From Pseudomonadota bacterium (GTDB taxonomy: Bacteria; Desulfobacterota; Anaeroferrophillalia; Anaeroferrophillales; Tharpellaceae): a DNA stretch of 13,679 nt. Position 1 is the stretch's first letter. Every line of letters starts with the position of its first letter. Location: NCBI GenBank assembly GCA_030641485.1, contig DAOWHJ010000098.1:1-13679 (forward strand), written 5' to 3'. Made by a program: the position numbers and the translations under genes. Shown here one piece after another: positions 6,653-13,679 of this stretch. Under the pieces are notes generated by a model. The model saw only the letters and a list, made by a program, of their open reading frames with translations. It was not told the DNA's origin and ran no database searches.

Positions 6653-6681
6653 TTTACAATTGTCGCCATTGTCGATAGAAA
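6653..6681 (+). promoter_or_regulatory. Possible promoter for fabF and downstream genes
   Basis: TTTACA (6653-6658, 5 of 6) and TAGAAA (6676-6681, 4 of 6) are 17 bp apart, just past the acpP terminator. A promoter is expected somewhere between 6652 and 6769, because fabF follows a strong terminator. This is the best pair I find, but it is far weaker than those for rpmF and fabD. Confidence 0.35.
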
Positions 6682-6769
6682 GCCATGGTTTTCAAATTGA
6701 TACTAGTGCTCTTCAACTAACTTTCCCGGAAGGGCAAAAAATAGGTTAATCGAATAATGAGGTGTAAAA

Positions 6770-8005
6770 GTGAAACGTAGAGTCGTCATAACCGGAGCTG
6801 GCCTGGTTACCCCTTTAGGAACCGGTGTGGAGAAAAATTGGCAGCGCCTTCTGGCTGGAGAGTCTGGAATCAGCCGGATAACCTCATTTGATACAGAAAA
6901 ATTTGCCACTAAAATTGCCGGTCAAGTAACTGATTTTGAAGTGACAGATTTTATCGAAGCCAAAGAGACCAAGAAGATGGATCGCTTCATTCATCTGGCC
7001 ATTGCCGCCTCAGACATGGCTATGGAGATGGCAAAACTTGAAATCACCCCCAGCTTGAGCCCACGATTCGGAGTTTCTGTCGGAGCCGGGCTTGGCGGAC
7101 TCCCCTGCCTTGAAAAGTACCATAAAATCTTGATGGAAAAAGGGCCAAGACGGGTCTCGCCTTTTTTCATTCCGATGATGATTGCTAACCTTGCCCCCGG
7201 CAACATTGCAATTCGCCATCAAGCTAAGGGGCCTAACATCTCGACTGTAACTGCGTGTGCCACCGGAACCCACTCCATTGGTGAAGGGATGAAAATCATC
7301 CAACGCAACGGCTGTGATGTGATGATCTGCGGTGGTTCCGAGGCCGCAATCACCCCACTTTGTGTTGCGGGCTTTAACGCTATGAAAGCCCTCTCAACCC
7401 ACAATGACGAACCGACCAAAGCCAGCCGCCCATTCGACCAGGGTCGTGACGGATTCGTTCCGGCTGAAGGTGCGGGCATCGTCATTCTTGAAGAGCTTGA
7501 ATTTGCCCTGAAACGCGGAGCCCCAATTTTAGCTGAACTAACCGGCTATGGTAGTTCATGCGATGCTTTCCATATCGCCTCCCCGGCACCAGAAGGAGTT
7601 GGAGCGGCAGTCTCAATGGAGTTGGCTTTGCAAGATGCGGGGTTTAACCCTGAGGATGTTGATTACATCAATGCCCACGGCACCTCAACCTATTTCAACG
7701 ATCTTTATGAAACCAAAGCGATCAAAAAAGTGTTCGGCGATCATGCCAAAAAGCTTTTGATCAGCTCAAGTAAATCGATGACCGGCCATATGCTCGGTGG
7801 TACGGGTGCGGTTGAAGCGATTTTCTCCGTCCTGACTATCAGAGATGGCAAAGTTGCCCCGACCATAAACCTTGAAACCCCGGATCCTGAGTGTGACTTA
7901 AACTACGTTCCGAACCAGATGGTTACGGCACCGGTCAAAAAGGTTATCAGCAACTCATTCGGCTTCGGTGGAACTAATGCTACGTTAGCTTTTTCAGCAT
8001 ATTAA
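6770..8005 (+). CDS. fabF: 3-oxoacyl-ACP synthase II FabF
   Basis: Condenses acyl-ACP with malonyl-ACP in the elongation steps of fatty acid synthesis. A 411-residue thiolase-fold enzyme whose catalytic residues fall at the same numbers as in E. coli FabF: Cys163 (TACATG), His303 (NAHGTST), Lys335 and His340 (MTGHMLGGTGA). The C-terminal NSFGFGGTNA (395-404) is also canonical. The residue after NAHGTST is Tyr, where most relatives I recall have Pro, a small oddity outside the catalytic set. The start is GTG at 6770 after GAGGTG (6759-6764), giving the standard MKRRVVITGAG opening. It is a condensing enzyme of the FabF type, not the acetyl-CoA-priming FabH type, which is missing from the cluster. 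The rpiB-glyA fusion follows after 35 nt. Confidence 0.96.
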   Translation: MKRRVVITGAGLVTPLGTGVEKNWQRLLAGESGISRITSFDTEKFATKIAGQVTDFEVTDFIEAKETKKMDRFIHLAIAASDMAMEMAKLEITPSLSPRFGVSVGAGLGGLPCLEKYHKILMEKGPRRVSPFFIPMMIANLAPGNIAIRHQAKGPNISTVTACATGTHSIGEGMKIIQRNGCDVMICGGSEAAITPLCVAGFNAMKALSTHNDEPTKASRPFDQGRDGFVPAEGAGIVILEELEFALKRGAPILAELTGYGSSCDAFHIASPAPEGVGAAVSMELALQDAGFNPEDVDYINAHGTSTYFNDLYETKAIKKVFGDHAKKLLISSSKSMTGHMLGGTGAVEAIFSVLTIRDGKVAPTINLETPDPECDLNYVPNQMVTAPVKKVISNSFGFGGTNATLAFSAY

Positions 8006-8040
8006 TAACAAAGATAATCCCATAACAAGAGATCTGGACA

Positions 8041-9753
8041 ATGCCTGAGAACAATTCAAAAACCCTGTTTATCGCCAGCGATCATGGCGGTTTTGCTCTA
8101 AAAGAGTTTATCAAAGAACACTTGGTACAGTTTACTCAAATTAAGGACTTGGGTACCCACTCTGAAGAATCAGTCGACTACCCTGATTTTGCCCACTTGC
8201 TGGCAAATAAGGTTGCGGCTCACCCTGAAGCTTCGGGAATTTTGATCTGTGGCACTGGCATCGGCATGTCGATCACCGCAAATCGGCACCGGGATATTCG
8301 GGCCGCCTTAGTCCATAATAAATTCACGGCCCAGATGGCAAAAGAGCACAATAATGCTAACGTGATTGTCCTGGGGGGCCGGGTTCTGGAACCAACCGAA
8401 GCTCTGGAGCTGGTCAAAACCTGGCTCGATTGCAACTACGAAAACGGCCGCCACCAACGCCGCCTTGACCTGATCGAGAACCGCAACCTCAATACTGGTC
8501 GCGACACCTCTGCCCCCTTAAGTCAGGTTGACCCTGAAATCAGCCAGTTAGTCGCCCAAGAGACCGAACGCGAAGAGACCAAACTGATTATGATCGCCTC
8601 CGAGAACTGCGTCAGTCAGGCGGTGCTTGAGGCTCATGGCAGTGTCTTAACCAACAAATATGCCGAAGGTTATCCTGGCAAACGCTACTACGGCGGTTGT
8701 CAATTTGTCGATCAGGCTGAACAACTGGCAATCGACCGGGCTCTCACCCTCTTCGGCGCCGACCATGCCAATGTCCAACCCCTCTCCGGCTCAAGTGCCA
8801 ATATGGCAGTCTATCTCAGTGCATTGCAACCCGGGGACACAATCTTAGGCATGAACTTAGCCCATGGCGGACATCTTACCCATGGCGCTTCCGTAAGTTT
8901 TTCCGGACAACTCTATCGCTCAGTTTTCTATGGGGTCGATAAAGAGTGCGAAAAACTCGATTATGATACGATTGAAGAAATTGCCTTGAAGGAGCGCCCT
9001 AAACTGATTGTCGCTGGCGCAAGTTCCTACTCTAGAACCCTTGATTTCCCCCGTTTCCGCGAGATTGCCGACAAAGTTGGGGCCCTGTTGATGGTTGATA
9101 TCGCCCATATCGCCGGTTTGGTCGTCGCCGGAGCTCACCCGTCACCGGTTCCCTACGCTGATTTTGTCACCACTACAACTCACAAAACCCTGCGTGGACC
9201 CCGAGGAGGCATGATTTTATGCCGCCAGGAGCATGCTGCTAAAATCGATAAAACCATCTTCCCCGGGCTCCAGGGCGGCCCCTTAATGCACACTATCGCA
9301 GCTAAAGCTGTAGCTTTCAAAGAGGCGATGAGCCCAGAATTTTCTGCGACCCAAAAACAGACTGTTGCTAATGCTGCATTCCTGGCCAAACAACTTCAGG
9401 AAAAAGGCTTTAGAATAGTCTCTGGTGGTACAGACAACCATCTCTTCCTGATCGATTTAACCGATCTTCCAGTCAAAGGTAAAGGGGCGGAAACCGCACT
9501 TGATGCGGCTGGCATCACCATCAACAAAAACGGGATTCCCTTCGACCCTCGCACCCCGACCGACCCCAGCGGAATTCGGATCGGAACCCCGATCGTCTCA
9601 ACCCGTGGCATGCGTGAAGCTGAGATGGAGATTGTTGCTGACTGTTTCGACAATGTCCTTAACCACCCAGAAGATAGCGCAATAATTGACCAGACTCGGG
9701 CGACCGTACGTGCTCTGTGTGCCCAGTTTCCAATCTACACCCACTTGCTTTAG
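8041..9753 (+). CDS. rpiB-glyA: Fused ribose-5-phosphate isomerase B / serine hydroxymethyltransferase
   Basis: One 570-residue frame joins two complete enzymes. Residues 1-145 are an RpiB domain (ribose-5-P to ribulose-5-P): SDHGG (13-17), catalytic Cys70 in LICGTGIGMS, and His103 in EHNNANV, matching E. coli Cys66 and His99 with a constant offset. About 146-161 is a linker. From about 162 comes GlyA (serine plus THF to glycine plus 5,10-methylene-THF; PLP): KLIMIASEN (181-189), YAEGYPGKRYYGG (207-219), Asp353 and His356 in VDIAHIAG, and Schiff-base Lys382 in TTTTHKTLRGPRGG, matching E. coli Asp200, His203 and Lys229. Both sites look intact. No ATG, GTG or TTG occurs in frame in the linker, so separate translation of GlyA is unlikely. 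The ATG at 8041 has only a weak AAGAGA upstream. Adjacent rpiB and glyA genes are common, so fusion after stop-codon loss is the simple origin. Confidence 0.95.
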   Translation: MPENNSKTLFIASDHGGFALKEFIKEHLVQFTQIKDLGTHSEESVDYPDFAHLLANKVAAHPEASGILICGTGIGMSITANRHRDIRAALVHNKFTAQMAKEHNNANVIVLGGRVLEPTEALELVKTWLDCNYENGRHQRRLDLIENRNLNTGRDTSAPLSQVDPEISQLVAQETEREETKLIMIASENCVSQAVLEAHGSVLTNKYAEGYPGKRYYGGCQFVDQAEQLAIDRALTLFGADHANVQPLSGSSANMAVYLSALQPGDTILGMNLAHGGHLTHGASVSFSGQLYRSVFYGVDKECEKLDYDTIEEIALKERPKLIVAGASSYSRTLDFPRFREIADKVGALLMVDIAHIAGLVVAGAHPSPVPYADFVTTTTHKTLRGPRGGMILCRQEHAAKIDKTIFPGLQGGPLMHTIAAKAVAFKEAMSPEFSATQKQTVANAAFLAKQLQEKGFRIVSGGTDNHLFLIDLTDLPVKGKGAETALDAAGITINKNGIPFDPRTPTDPSGIRIGTPIVSTRGMREAEMEIVADCFDNVLNHPEDSAIIDQTRATVRALCAQFPIYTHLL

Positions 9754-9762
9754 GATTTAACG

Positions 9763-10236
9763 ATGCGAACCCCAACGGCTAAACGTCCTGACTGGCAGAC
9801 CTATTTCATGGAAATTGCGGAGCTGGTCGCCACCCGCTCAACCTGTATCAGACGCAAAGTTGGTGCACTTATCATTAAGGATAACCGCATCCTTACCACC
9901 GGCTACAACGGCACCCCGACCGGGATCCGCCACTGCCTTGAGCGTGGCTGTATACGTGATGAGATGAACATCCCCTCAGGTCAACGCCATGAACTCTGCC
10001 GCGGGATGCACGCCGAGCAAAATGCTATCGTCCAAGCCGCATATCATGGTGTTTCTATTGAGTCAGGTGAAATCTACTGTACGAACCAGCCCTGTATAAT
10101 CTGTGCTAAAATGATTATCAATGCAGGCTTGAAAAAAATCGTAATTGGCAATACCTACCCAGATGACCTAGCAACCGAGATGCTTGATGAAGCGGGGCTG
10201 AAAGTTGTCACTTTGAACCCGAATACAAGTTTATAA
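9763..10236 (+). CDS. Deoxycytidylate (dCMP) deaminase, ComEB type
   Basis: Zinc enzyme that deaminates dCMP to dUMP, the substrate of thymidylate synthase. Its 157 residues have the cytidine-deaminase superfamily fold: zinc ligand and proton shuttle in HAEQNA (His83, Glu85) and PCIIC (Cys111, Cys114). Extra cysteines at 58, 63 and 79, ahead of the HAE motif, resemble the second structural zinc site of the dCMP deaminase/ComEB branch and argue against a tRNA or cytosine deaminase. ATG 9763 follows AGGA (9752-9755), which overlaps the preceding stop codon. It sits one base before nrdR and directly after GlyA, whose methylene-THF is the other substrate of thymidylate synthase. Regulation of the family by dCTP/dTTP is known but not readable here. 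Confidence 0.93.
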   Translation: MRTPTAKRPDWQTYFMEIAELVATRSTCIRRKVGALIIKDNRILTTGYNGTPTGIRHCLERGCIRDEMNIPSGQRHELCRGMHAEQNAIVQAAYHGVSIESGEIYCTNQPCIICAKMIINAGLKKIVIGNTYPDDLATEMLDEAGLKVVTLNPNTSL

Positions 10237-10237
10237 T

Positions 10238-10711
10238 ATGAAGTGCCCCTTCTGCAGCTTTAGCGAAGATAAAGTCATTGATTCCCGCACGGCCAAAGAT
10301 TCGAGCGTCATTCGCAGACGCCGCGAGTGTCTCTCCTGCAACAAACGCTTTAACACCTTCGAACGGGTTGAAGTCAACCTGCCGATGATCATAAAACGTG
10401 ACCAGAGTCGTACCGCCTATGATCGCCATAAGGTTGAAAGCGGCATCTTAAAAGCCTGCGAAAAACGAGCTGTCAGCCAGGAGCAAATCGAGGATCTCCT
10501 CAACGCACTCGAACAAATGCTTCACGAAAATTCCGAAAAAGAGGTCCCGGCGCCGGTCATCGGTGAGTATGTAATGGCCGCATTAAAAAAACTCGATGAA
10601 GTTGCCTACATTCGCTTTGCCTCGGTTTATAGACAGTTCAAGGATATTGGTGAGTTCATGCAGGAATTACAGGGTCTGCTCAAACATAAACCCGGCCAGA
10701 AAACCCCATAA
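10238..10711 (+). CDS. nrdR: Transcriptional repressor NrdR
   Basis: Represses ribonucleotide reductase genes in response to nucleotides bound by its ATP-cone, acting at NrdR boxes. It has 157 residues, the usual length. The N-terminal zinc ribbon has CPFC (Cys3, Cys6) and CLSC (Cys31, Cys34) around the basic VIRRRREC segment that contacts DNA. The ATP-cone covers about 49-139, starting at IIKRD and including ACEKRAVS (73-80). The usual KRDG reads KRDQ here, a minor change. ATG 10238 lies one base after the dCMP deaminase stop, with no clear Shine-Dalgarno, so translational coupling is likely. No ribonucleotide reductase gene and no convincing NrdR box pair is visible, so its targets are elsewhere. 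NrdR beside ribD is a common bacterial pairing. Confidence 0.97.
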   Translation: MKCPFCSFSEDKVIDSRTAKDSSVIRRRRECLSCNKRFNTFERVEVNLPMIIKRDQSRTAYDRHKVESGILKACEKRAVSQEQIEDLLNALEQMLHENSEKEVPAPVIGEYVMAALKKLDEVAYIRFASVYRQFKDIGEFMQELQGLLKHKPGQKTP

Positions 10712-10739
10712 ACTTTAGAGTTGACTAGCAAGCATCTAA

Positions 10740-11852
10740 ATGAGTGACTTTTCCGACGCAGATAGAGCCTTCATGCAAAAAGCCCTGGAGCTGGCCCGCA
10801 GGGGGGTTGGGTTGACATCACCTAACCCTCTGGTCGGATCTGTTATCGTTGCCCAGGGAGAAGTTGTCGGATTGGGGTTTCACCCCCGAGCCGGGGAACC
10901 CCACGCTGAGATTTTCGCCTTGCAAGAGGCTGGAGATCGAGCTTTAGGGGCTGAGCTCTATGTCACTTTAGAGCCCTGTAATCATCAGGGTAAAACCCCG
11001 CCCTGTACCGCGGCCATTATAAACGCTGGGATTAGCCGGGTCATCATCGGCACTAAAGACCCCAACCCCCTGGTGGCCGGTCGGGGGATCGACTACTTAA
11101 GAAAATCTGGGGTCAAAGTCGAAGTTGGCCTGTCAGAGGATGAGTGTTCTAAGCTCAATGAGTTCTGGAATAAATTTATCACCACAAAACTTCCCTTTGT
11201 CACCCTCAAATCAGCTGCCAGCCTGGATGGTCGGATCGCCACCCACAGCGGTCATTCGCAGTGGATTACCAATGAAAAATCGCGTAACTATGTCCATCAA
11301 TTACGGGCCGCACATGATGCCATTCTTGTCGGCATAGGTACTCTGCTGAAAGATGATCCCCGCTTAACCGCCCGCATCCCCGGTGAAAAACCGCGCAACC
11401 CTTTCCGAATTGTTGTTGATTCAATGCTCCGCACACCTTTAGACTCCAAAATTTTCGGCCATGATGGAGCGCAGCGTATGTTCCTGGCAACCCGCGAACA
11501 CAACTCTGAAAAACTGGCCCCCTACCGCAAACTCGTAAAAGACATCCTAATCATGCCCAGTAATGATTTGGGCCAACTTGACCTGAATCAGTTGATGATA
11601 ATTCTTGGCGCCAGAGGCATCACCTCGGTCCTGATTGAAGGTGGTTCCGAGATCAACGGCTCGGCCCTCGATAGCCAAATTATTGACAAAGTCTGCTTCT
11701 TCTACGCCCCAATTCTGGTTGGCGGACGCGGCAGCCTCGGCATGATCAGTGGCCAGGGCGCCGAAACCATTGATCAGGCAGTGGCCATAAAAAATATTTC
11801 CATCCGTAACTTCGATGACGACCTTTGCCTTGAAGGCTACCTTGATAAATAA
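10740..11852 (+). CDS. ribD: Bifunctional riboflavin biosynthesis protein RibD
   Basis: Carries out two steps of riboflavin synthesis: deamination of the pyrimidine made by GTP cyclohydrolase II, then NADPH-dependent reduction of the ribosyl side chain. It has 370 residues, the normal bifunctional length. The deaminase domain (about 8-148) has zinc motif HAE (His55, Glu57) and EPCNHQGKTPPC (78-89; Cys80, Cys89). The reductase domain (about 152-370) has KSAASLDGRIA (157-167), SQWITNEKSR (173-182) and LIEGGSEING (298-307). ATG 10740 is 28 nt after nrdR and lacks a good Shine-Dalgarno; the Met fits the family start. The next riboflavin genes (ribE, ribBA, ribH), which commonly follow, are not here; an LPS gene comes next. 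Confidence 0.96.
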   Translation: MSDFSDADRAFMQKALELARRGVGLTSPNPLVGSVIVAQGEVVGLGFHPRAGEPHAEIFALQEAGDRALGAELYVTLEPCNHQGKTPPCTAAIINAGISRVIIGTKDPNPLVAGRGIDYLRKSGVKVEVGLSEDECSKLNEFWNKFITTKLPFVTLKSAASLDGRIATHSGHSQWITNEKSRNYVHQLRAAHDAILVGIGTLLKDDPRLTARIPGEKPRNPFRIVVDSMLRTPLDSKIFGHDGAQRMFLATREHNSEKLAPYRKLVKDILIMPSNDLGQLDLNQLMIILGARGITSVLIEGGSEINGSALDSQIIDKVCFFYAPILVGGRGSLGMISGQGAETIDQAVAIKNISIRNFDDDLCLEGYLDK

Positions 11853-11937
11853 GGGTGTCTTGAAAAATTCAACCGCGAGCTCCCCTCGGCTATAACCGAT
11901 AATTTTCACAACGACATAATCAACTACTTCATTATTC

Positions 11938-13026
11938 ATGTTGAACCGACTTAGACCTATCTGCTTATACTTGTGCAAAGCTCCGGCATTACTTTATGGT
12001 GCACTTATAGCGGCTCGCAACTTGGCTTACGACCTGCTACCAAGCTTAAGTAAGAGTATTACTCTGCCGACTATCTGCATCGGCAACATCACGACTGGAG
12101 GGACTGGCAAAACCCCGATGGTGGCTTTTTTAACCCGCTATTTCCAGGAGAATGACCTGCAGGTCGCCATCCTTTCACGCGGTTATGGTCGCCGGCACCC
12201 TGAAACCCAGAAAGTGATCACACCTGAGTCTCACACCGATGATCTAAGTACTGAGCTCATCGGCGATGAAGCCTTAATGCTTTATAATCAACTGACAAAT
12301 ATCACCTTAGTGCTTGATGGTAATCGAGTCCGCGGAGCAGAGAAGATTGTCCAAGACAATAGAGCCGATATCGTCCTCCTAGATGACGGCTTTCAACACC
12401 GTCGTTTACGACGTGATTTTAATCTTATTATGATTGACAGCCAGCGGGTCTTCGGCAACCAATGCCTGTTGCCAGCTGGCCCTTTACGTGAAACTTTAAG
12501 CGCCTTAAAACGGGCTGATGCAGTCATCTTCAACAAATTTGACCAACACCACCCGAAGTTTTACACTCATGCAGCTCAGATTTTAAACTATGTTGCTCCA
12601 AGCAAGCTCTTCTGCGCCAGCTATCACTACAAAAAATTCACCTCAATTACCGATGGAAGGTCAAAATCATTAACTGAAATACGAAAAATGGGTTCATTTT
12701 GTGCAGTTGCTGGACTCGCAAATAATAACTATTTTTTCTCGCAACTTACGGCCTCAGGCATTAAGGTTAAAGCATCCCTCTCATTTAAGGACCACCACGT
12801 CTACAATTATAACGACCTTACAAATATCAAAGATATGTGCAAGGGACTACCCCTACTCACCACCGCCAAGGATGCGGATAAACTTAAGACCCTGAGCGCA
12901 GAGTTTGATGAACAGTTCATACAGAATATCTGGCTGGCTGAGATTGAGCTTACAATTAAAGACCCGGACCGATTTTTTAACCTTTTCAATAAATTTTTAC
13001 CGGCAAAATCCAAGGCAATCCTATGA
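11938..13026 (+). CDS. lpxK: Tetraacyldisaccharide 4'-kinase LpxK
   Basis: Phosphorylates the 4' position of the lipid A disaccharide precursor at the cytoplasmic face of the inner membrane, giving lipid IVA. Its 362 residues are within the usual range. An N-terminal hydrophobic segment (about 7-34) is the membrane-associating helix. The Walker A is GNITTGGTGKTP (49-60). Further family blocks are SRGYGR (80-85), GDEALML (109-115), LLDDGFQHRRLRRD (147-160, with the family's conserved Asp and His), PAGPLRE (179-185), FKDHHVY (283-289) and TTAKDADKL (308-316). ATG 11938 has no visible Shine-Dalgarno and no convincing promoter in the 85-nt gap after ribD, so read-through from upstream is likely. 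It overlaps gmhB by ATGA. Its presence shows that the host makes lipid A. Confidence 0.96.
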   Translation: MLNRLRPICLYLCKAPALLYGALIAARNLAYDLLPSLSKSITLPTICIGNITTGGTGKTPMVAFLTRYFQENDLQVAILSRGYGRRHPETQKVITPESHTDDLSTELIGDEALMLYNQLTNITLVLDGNRVRGAEKIVQDNRADIVLLDDGFQHRRLRRDFNLIMIDSQRVFGNQCLLPAGPLRETLSALKRADAVIFNKFDQHHPKFYTHAAQILNYVAPSKLFCASYHYKKFTSITDGRSKSLTEIRKMGSFCAVAGLANNNYFFSQLTASGIKVKASLSFKDHHVYNYNDLTNIKDMCKGLPLLTTAKDADKLKTLSAEFDEQFIQNIWLAEIELTIKDPDRFFNLFNKFLPAKSKAIL

Positions 13027-13604
13027 CCACAACCCCGCTGGGAGCTGTATTTCTGGACCGGGATGGCACAATCATCCATGAGGTTAATTACCTGAGCCGC
13101 TTGCAGGACATTAAGCTTCTACCGCTGGCTGCCGCTGCAATTGCAAGGCTTAATCGGCAGCTGATACCGGTTATTCTGGTCACCAATCAATCTGGGGTGG
13201 CCCGAGGAAAGTTCACCGAGGATTTTGTCAAACAATCTCATGTTCACCTGAACCAATTACTGGCAGCAGAGGGGGCTCGGATCGATGATTTTTTCTACTG
13301 TCCCCACCACCCTGAAGCGGGGTTTGCCCCCTATAAAATGTCATGTAGATGCCGCAAGCCCGCCCCAGGAATGCTCCTTGAGGCGGCAGAAAAACACCAC
13401 CTTACACTTGATAAATCATATGTTATCGGAGATAAACTGATTGATGTGGAACTTGGCTTAGAAGCTGGCGGCAAAGGTATTTTAGTTGAAACCGGCTACG
13501 GTCTTAAGGAAAAAGAGCGGATCGAAGAGTGTAACATCAGACCTGACAAGGTCTGCCCTGACCTAAGTCAAGCTGTAGAGTGGATTCTCAAACAGCAGAA
13601 TTGA
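13023..13604 (+). CDS. gmhB: D-glycero-D-manno-heptose-1,7-bisphosphate 7-phosphatase
   Basis: Removes the 7-phosphate from heptose bisphosphate in the ADP-heptose pathway for the LPS inner core. A 193-residue HAD-superfamily phosphatase: nucleophile motif FLDRDGT (Asp12, Asp14), motif II TNQSG (54-58), a zinc-binding loop Cys93, His95, Cys108, Cys110 (CPHH and CRC), CRKPAPGM with Lys112, and motif IV GDKLIDVELG (Asp137). The zinc loop and length separate GmhB from general HAD enzymes; the related histidinol-phosphate phosphatase is the alternative, but the lpxK neighbour and absence of his genes favour GmhB. ATG 13023 overlaps the lpxK stop by four bases (ATGA), indicating coupled translation. 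The other heptose genes and heptosyltransferases are not in the window. Confidence 0.93.
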   Translation: MTTTPLGAVFLDRDGTIIHEVNYLSRLQDIKLLPLAAAAIARLNRQLIPVILVTNQSGVARGKFTEDFVKQSHVHLNQLLAAEGARIDDFFYCPHHPEAGFAPYKMSCRCRKPAPGMLLEAAEKHHLTLDKSYVIGDKLIDVELGLEAGGKGILVETGYGLKEKERIEECNIRPDKVCPDLSQAVEWILKQQN

Positions 13605-13670
13605 TGGTAGCTTGACTTTTCCATAACCACCTAGTACGTTGTATCTACAGCGCACCACATGGAGGTACAC

Positions 13671-13679
13671 ATGAAAAAA
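13671..13679 (+). CDS. Start of an unidentified gene, cut by the window edge
   Basis: Only three codons (Met-Lys-Lys) are visible, preceded by TGGAGGT (13660-13666), a very good Shine-Dalgarno at correct spacing. A lysine-rich start would suit a signal peptide, but nothing more can be said. Upstream, TTGACT (13612-13617) could be a -35, with only a poor -10 (TACGTT, 13635-13640) 17 bp downstream; no terminator is seen after gmhB, so read-through is equally possible. Confidence 0.55.

Noticed and set aside
8041..9753. The rpiB-glyA joint as a sequencing error hiding a stop codon
   Set aside because: Both domains stay in one frame through an ordinary linker with no frame change; a single missed stop cannot be fully excluded, but nothing in the sequence suggests it.
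11886..11906. Possible terminator between ribD and lpxK
   Set aside because: TCGG (11886-11889) pairs with CCGA (11896-11899), but the stem is only 4 bp and the following T-run is short.
11547..11978. 143-codon open frame on the minus strand opposite the end of ribD
   Set aside because: It is the complement of conserved ribD coding sequence, extends just past the lpxK start, and has no recognisable domain or promoter.
1..13679. Mobile element, prophage, CRISPR array, tRNA or defence system
   Set aside because: No transposase or integrase frames, terminal or direct repeats, spacer-like arrays or cloverleaf folds were seen; the only significant inverted repeats are the terminators and leaders described.

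Overview
The window reads as ordinary, vertically inherited chromosome of a Gram-negative bacterium, most likely of the Desulfobacterota (former Deltaproteobacteria). The lipid A kinase lpxK and the heptose phosphatase gmhB imply an LPS outer membrane. The order rpmF-plsX-fabD-fabG-acpP-fabF-rpiB-glyA-dCMP deaminase-nrdR-ribD resembles the housekeeping cluster of that phylum, and a long acyl-CoA dehydrogenase beside etfA also fits. The phylum is inferred from gene order and protein style, not from a search. Every complete gene lies on the + strand. There is no sign of mobile DNA, CRISPR, tRNA or rRNA.

Layout. (1) 28-2768: etfA and a 571-residue acyl-CoA dehydrogenase, the end of a fatty-acid or acyl-CoA oxidation operon, closed by a probable terminator at 2766-2816. 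(2) 2822-4373: a consensus-like promoter, a structured leader of about 130 nt, rpmF (zinc-ribbon L32) and plsX. (3) 4384-6651: a perfect-consensus promoter, then fabD-fabG-acpP, ended by a strong terminator with a 15-bp perfect stem. (4) 6770-11852: fabF, a fused rpiB-glyA gene, dCMP deaminase, nrdR and ribD. (5) 11938-13604: lpxK and gmhB, overlapping by ATGA. (6) 13671 onward: the first three codons of another gene with a good Shine-Dalgarno.

Function. PlsX, FabD, FabG, ACP and FabF form the core of type II fatty acid synthesis and its link to phospholipid synthesis. GlyA (methylene-THF), dCMP deaminase (dUMP) and NrdR (ribonucleotide reductase repressor) meet at deoxynucleotide and dTMP supply. 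RibD starts riboflavin synthesis, the flavin source for the FAD enzymes at the left edge. LpxK and GmhB serve LPS lipid A and inner-core heptose.

No new defence or mobile system is visible. The points most worth a second look are the in-frame RpiB-GlyA fusion, the absence of fabH between plsX and fabD (a consensus promoter sits there instead), the rpmF leader whose segments can pair in alternative ways, and ribD joined to LPS genes rather than to the rest of a rib operon.
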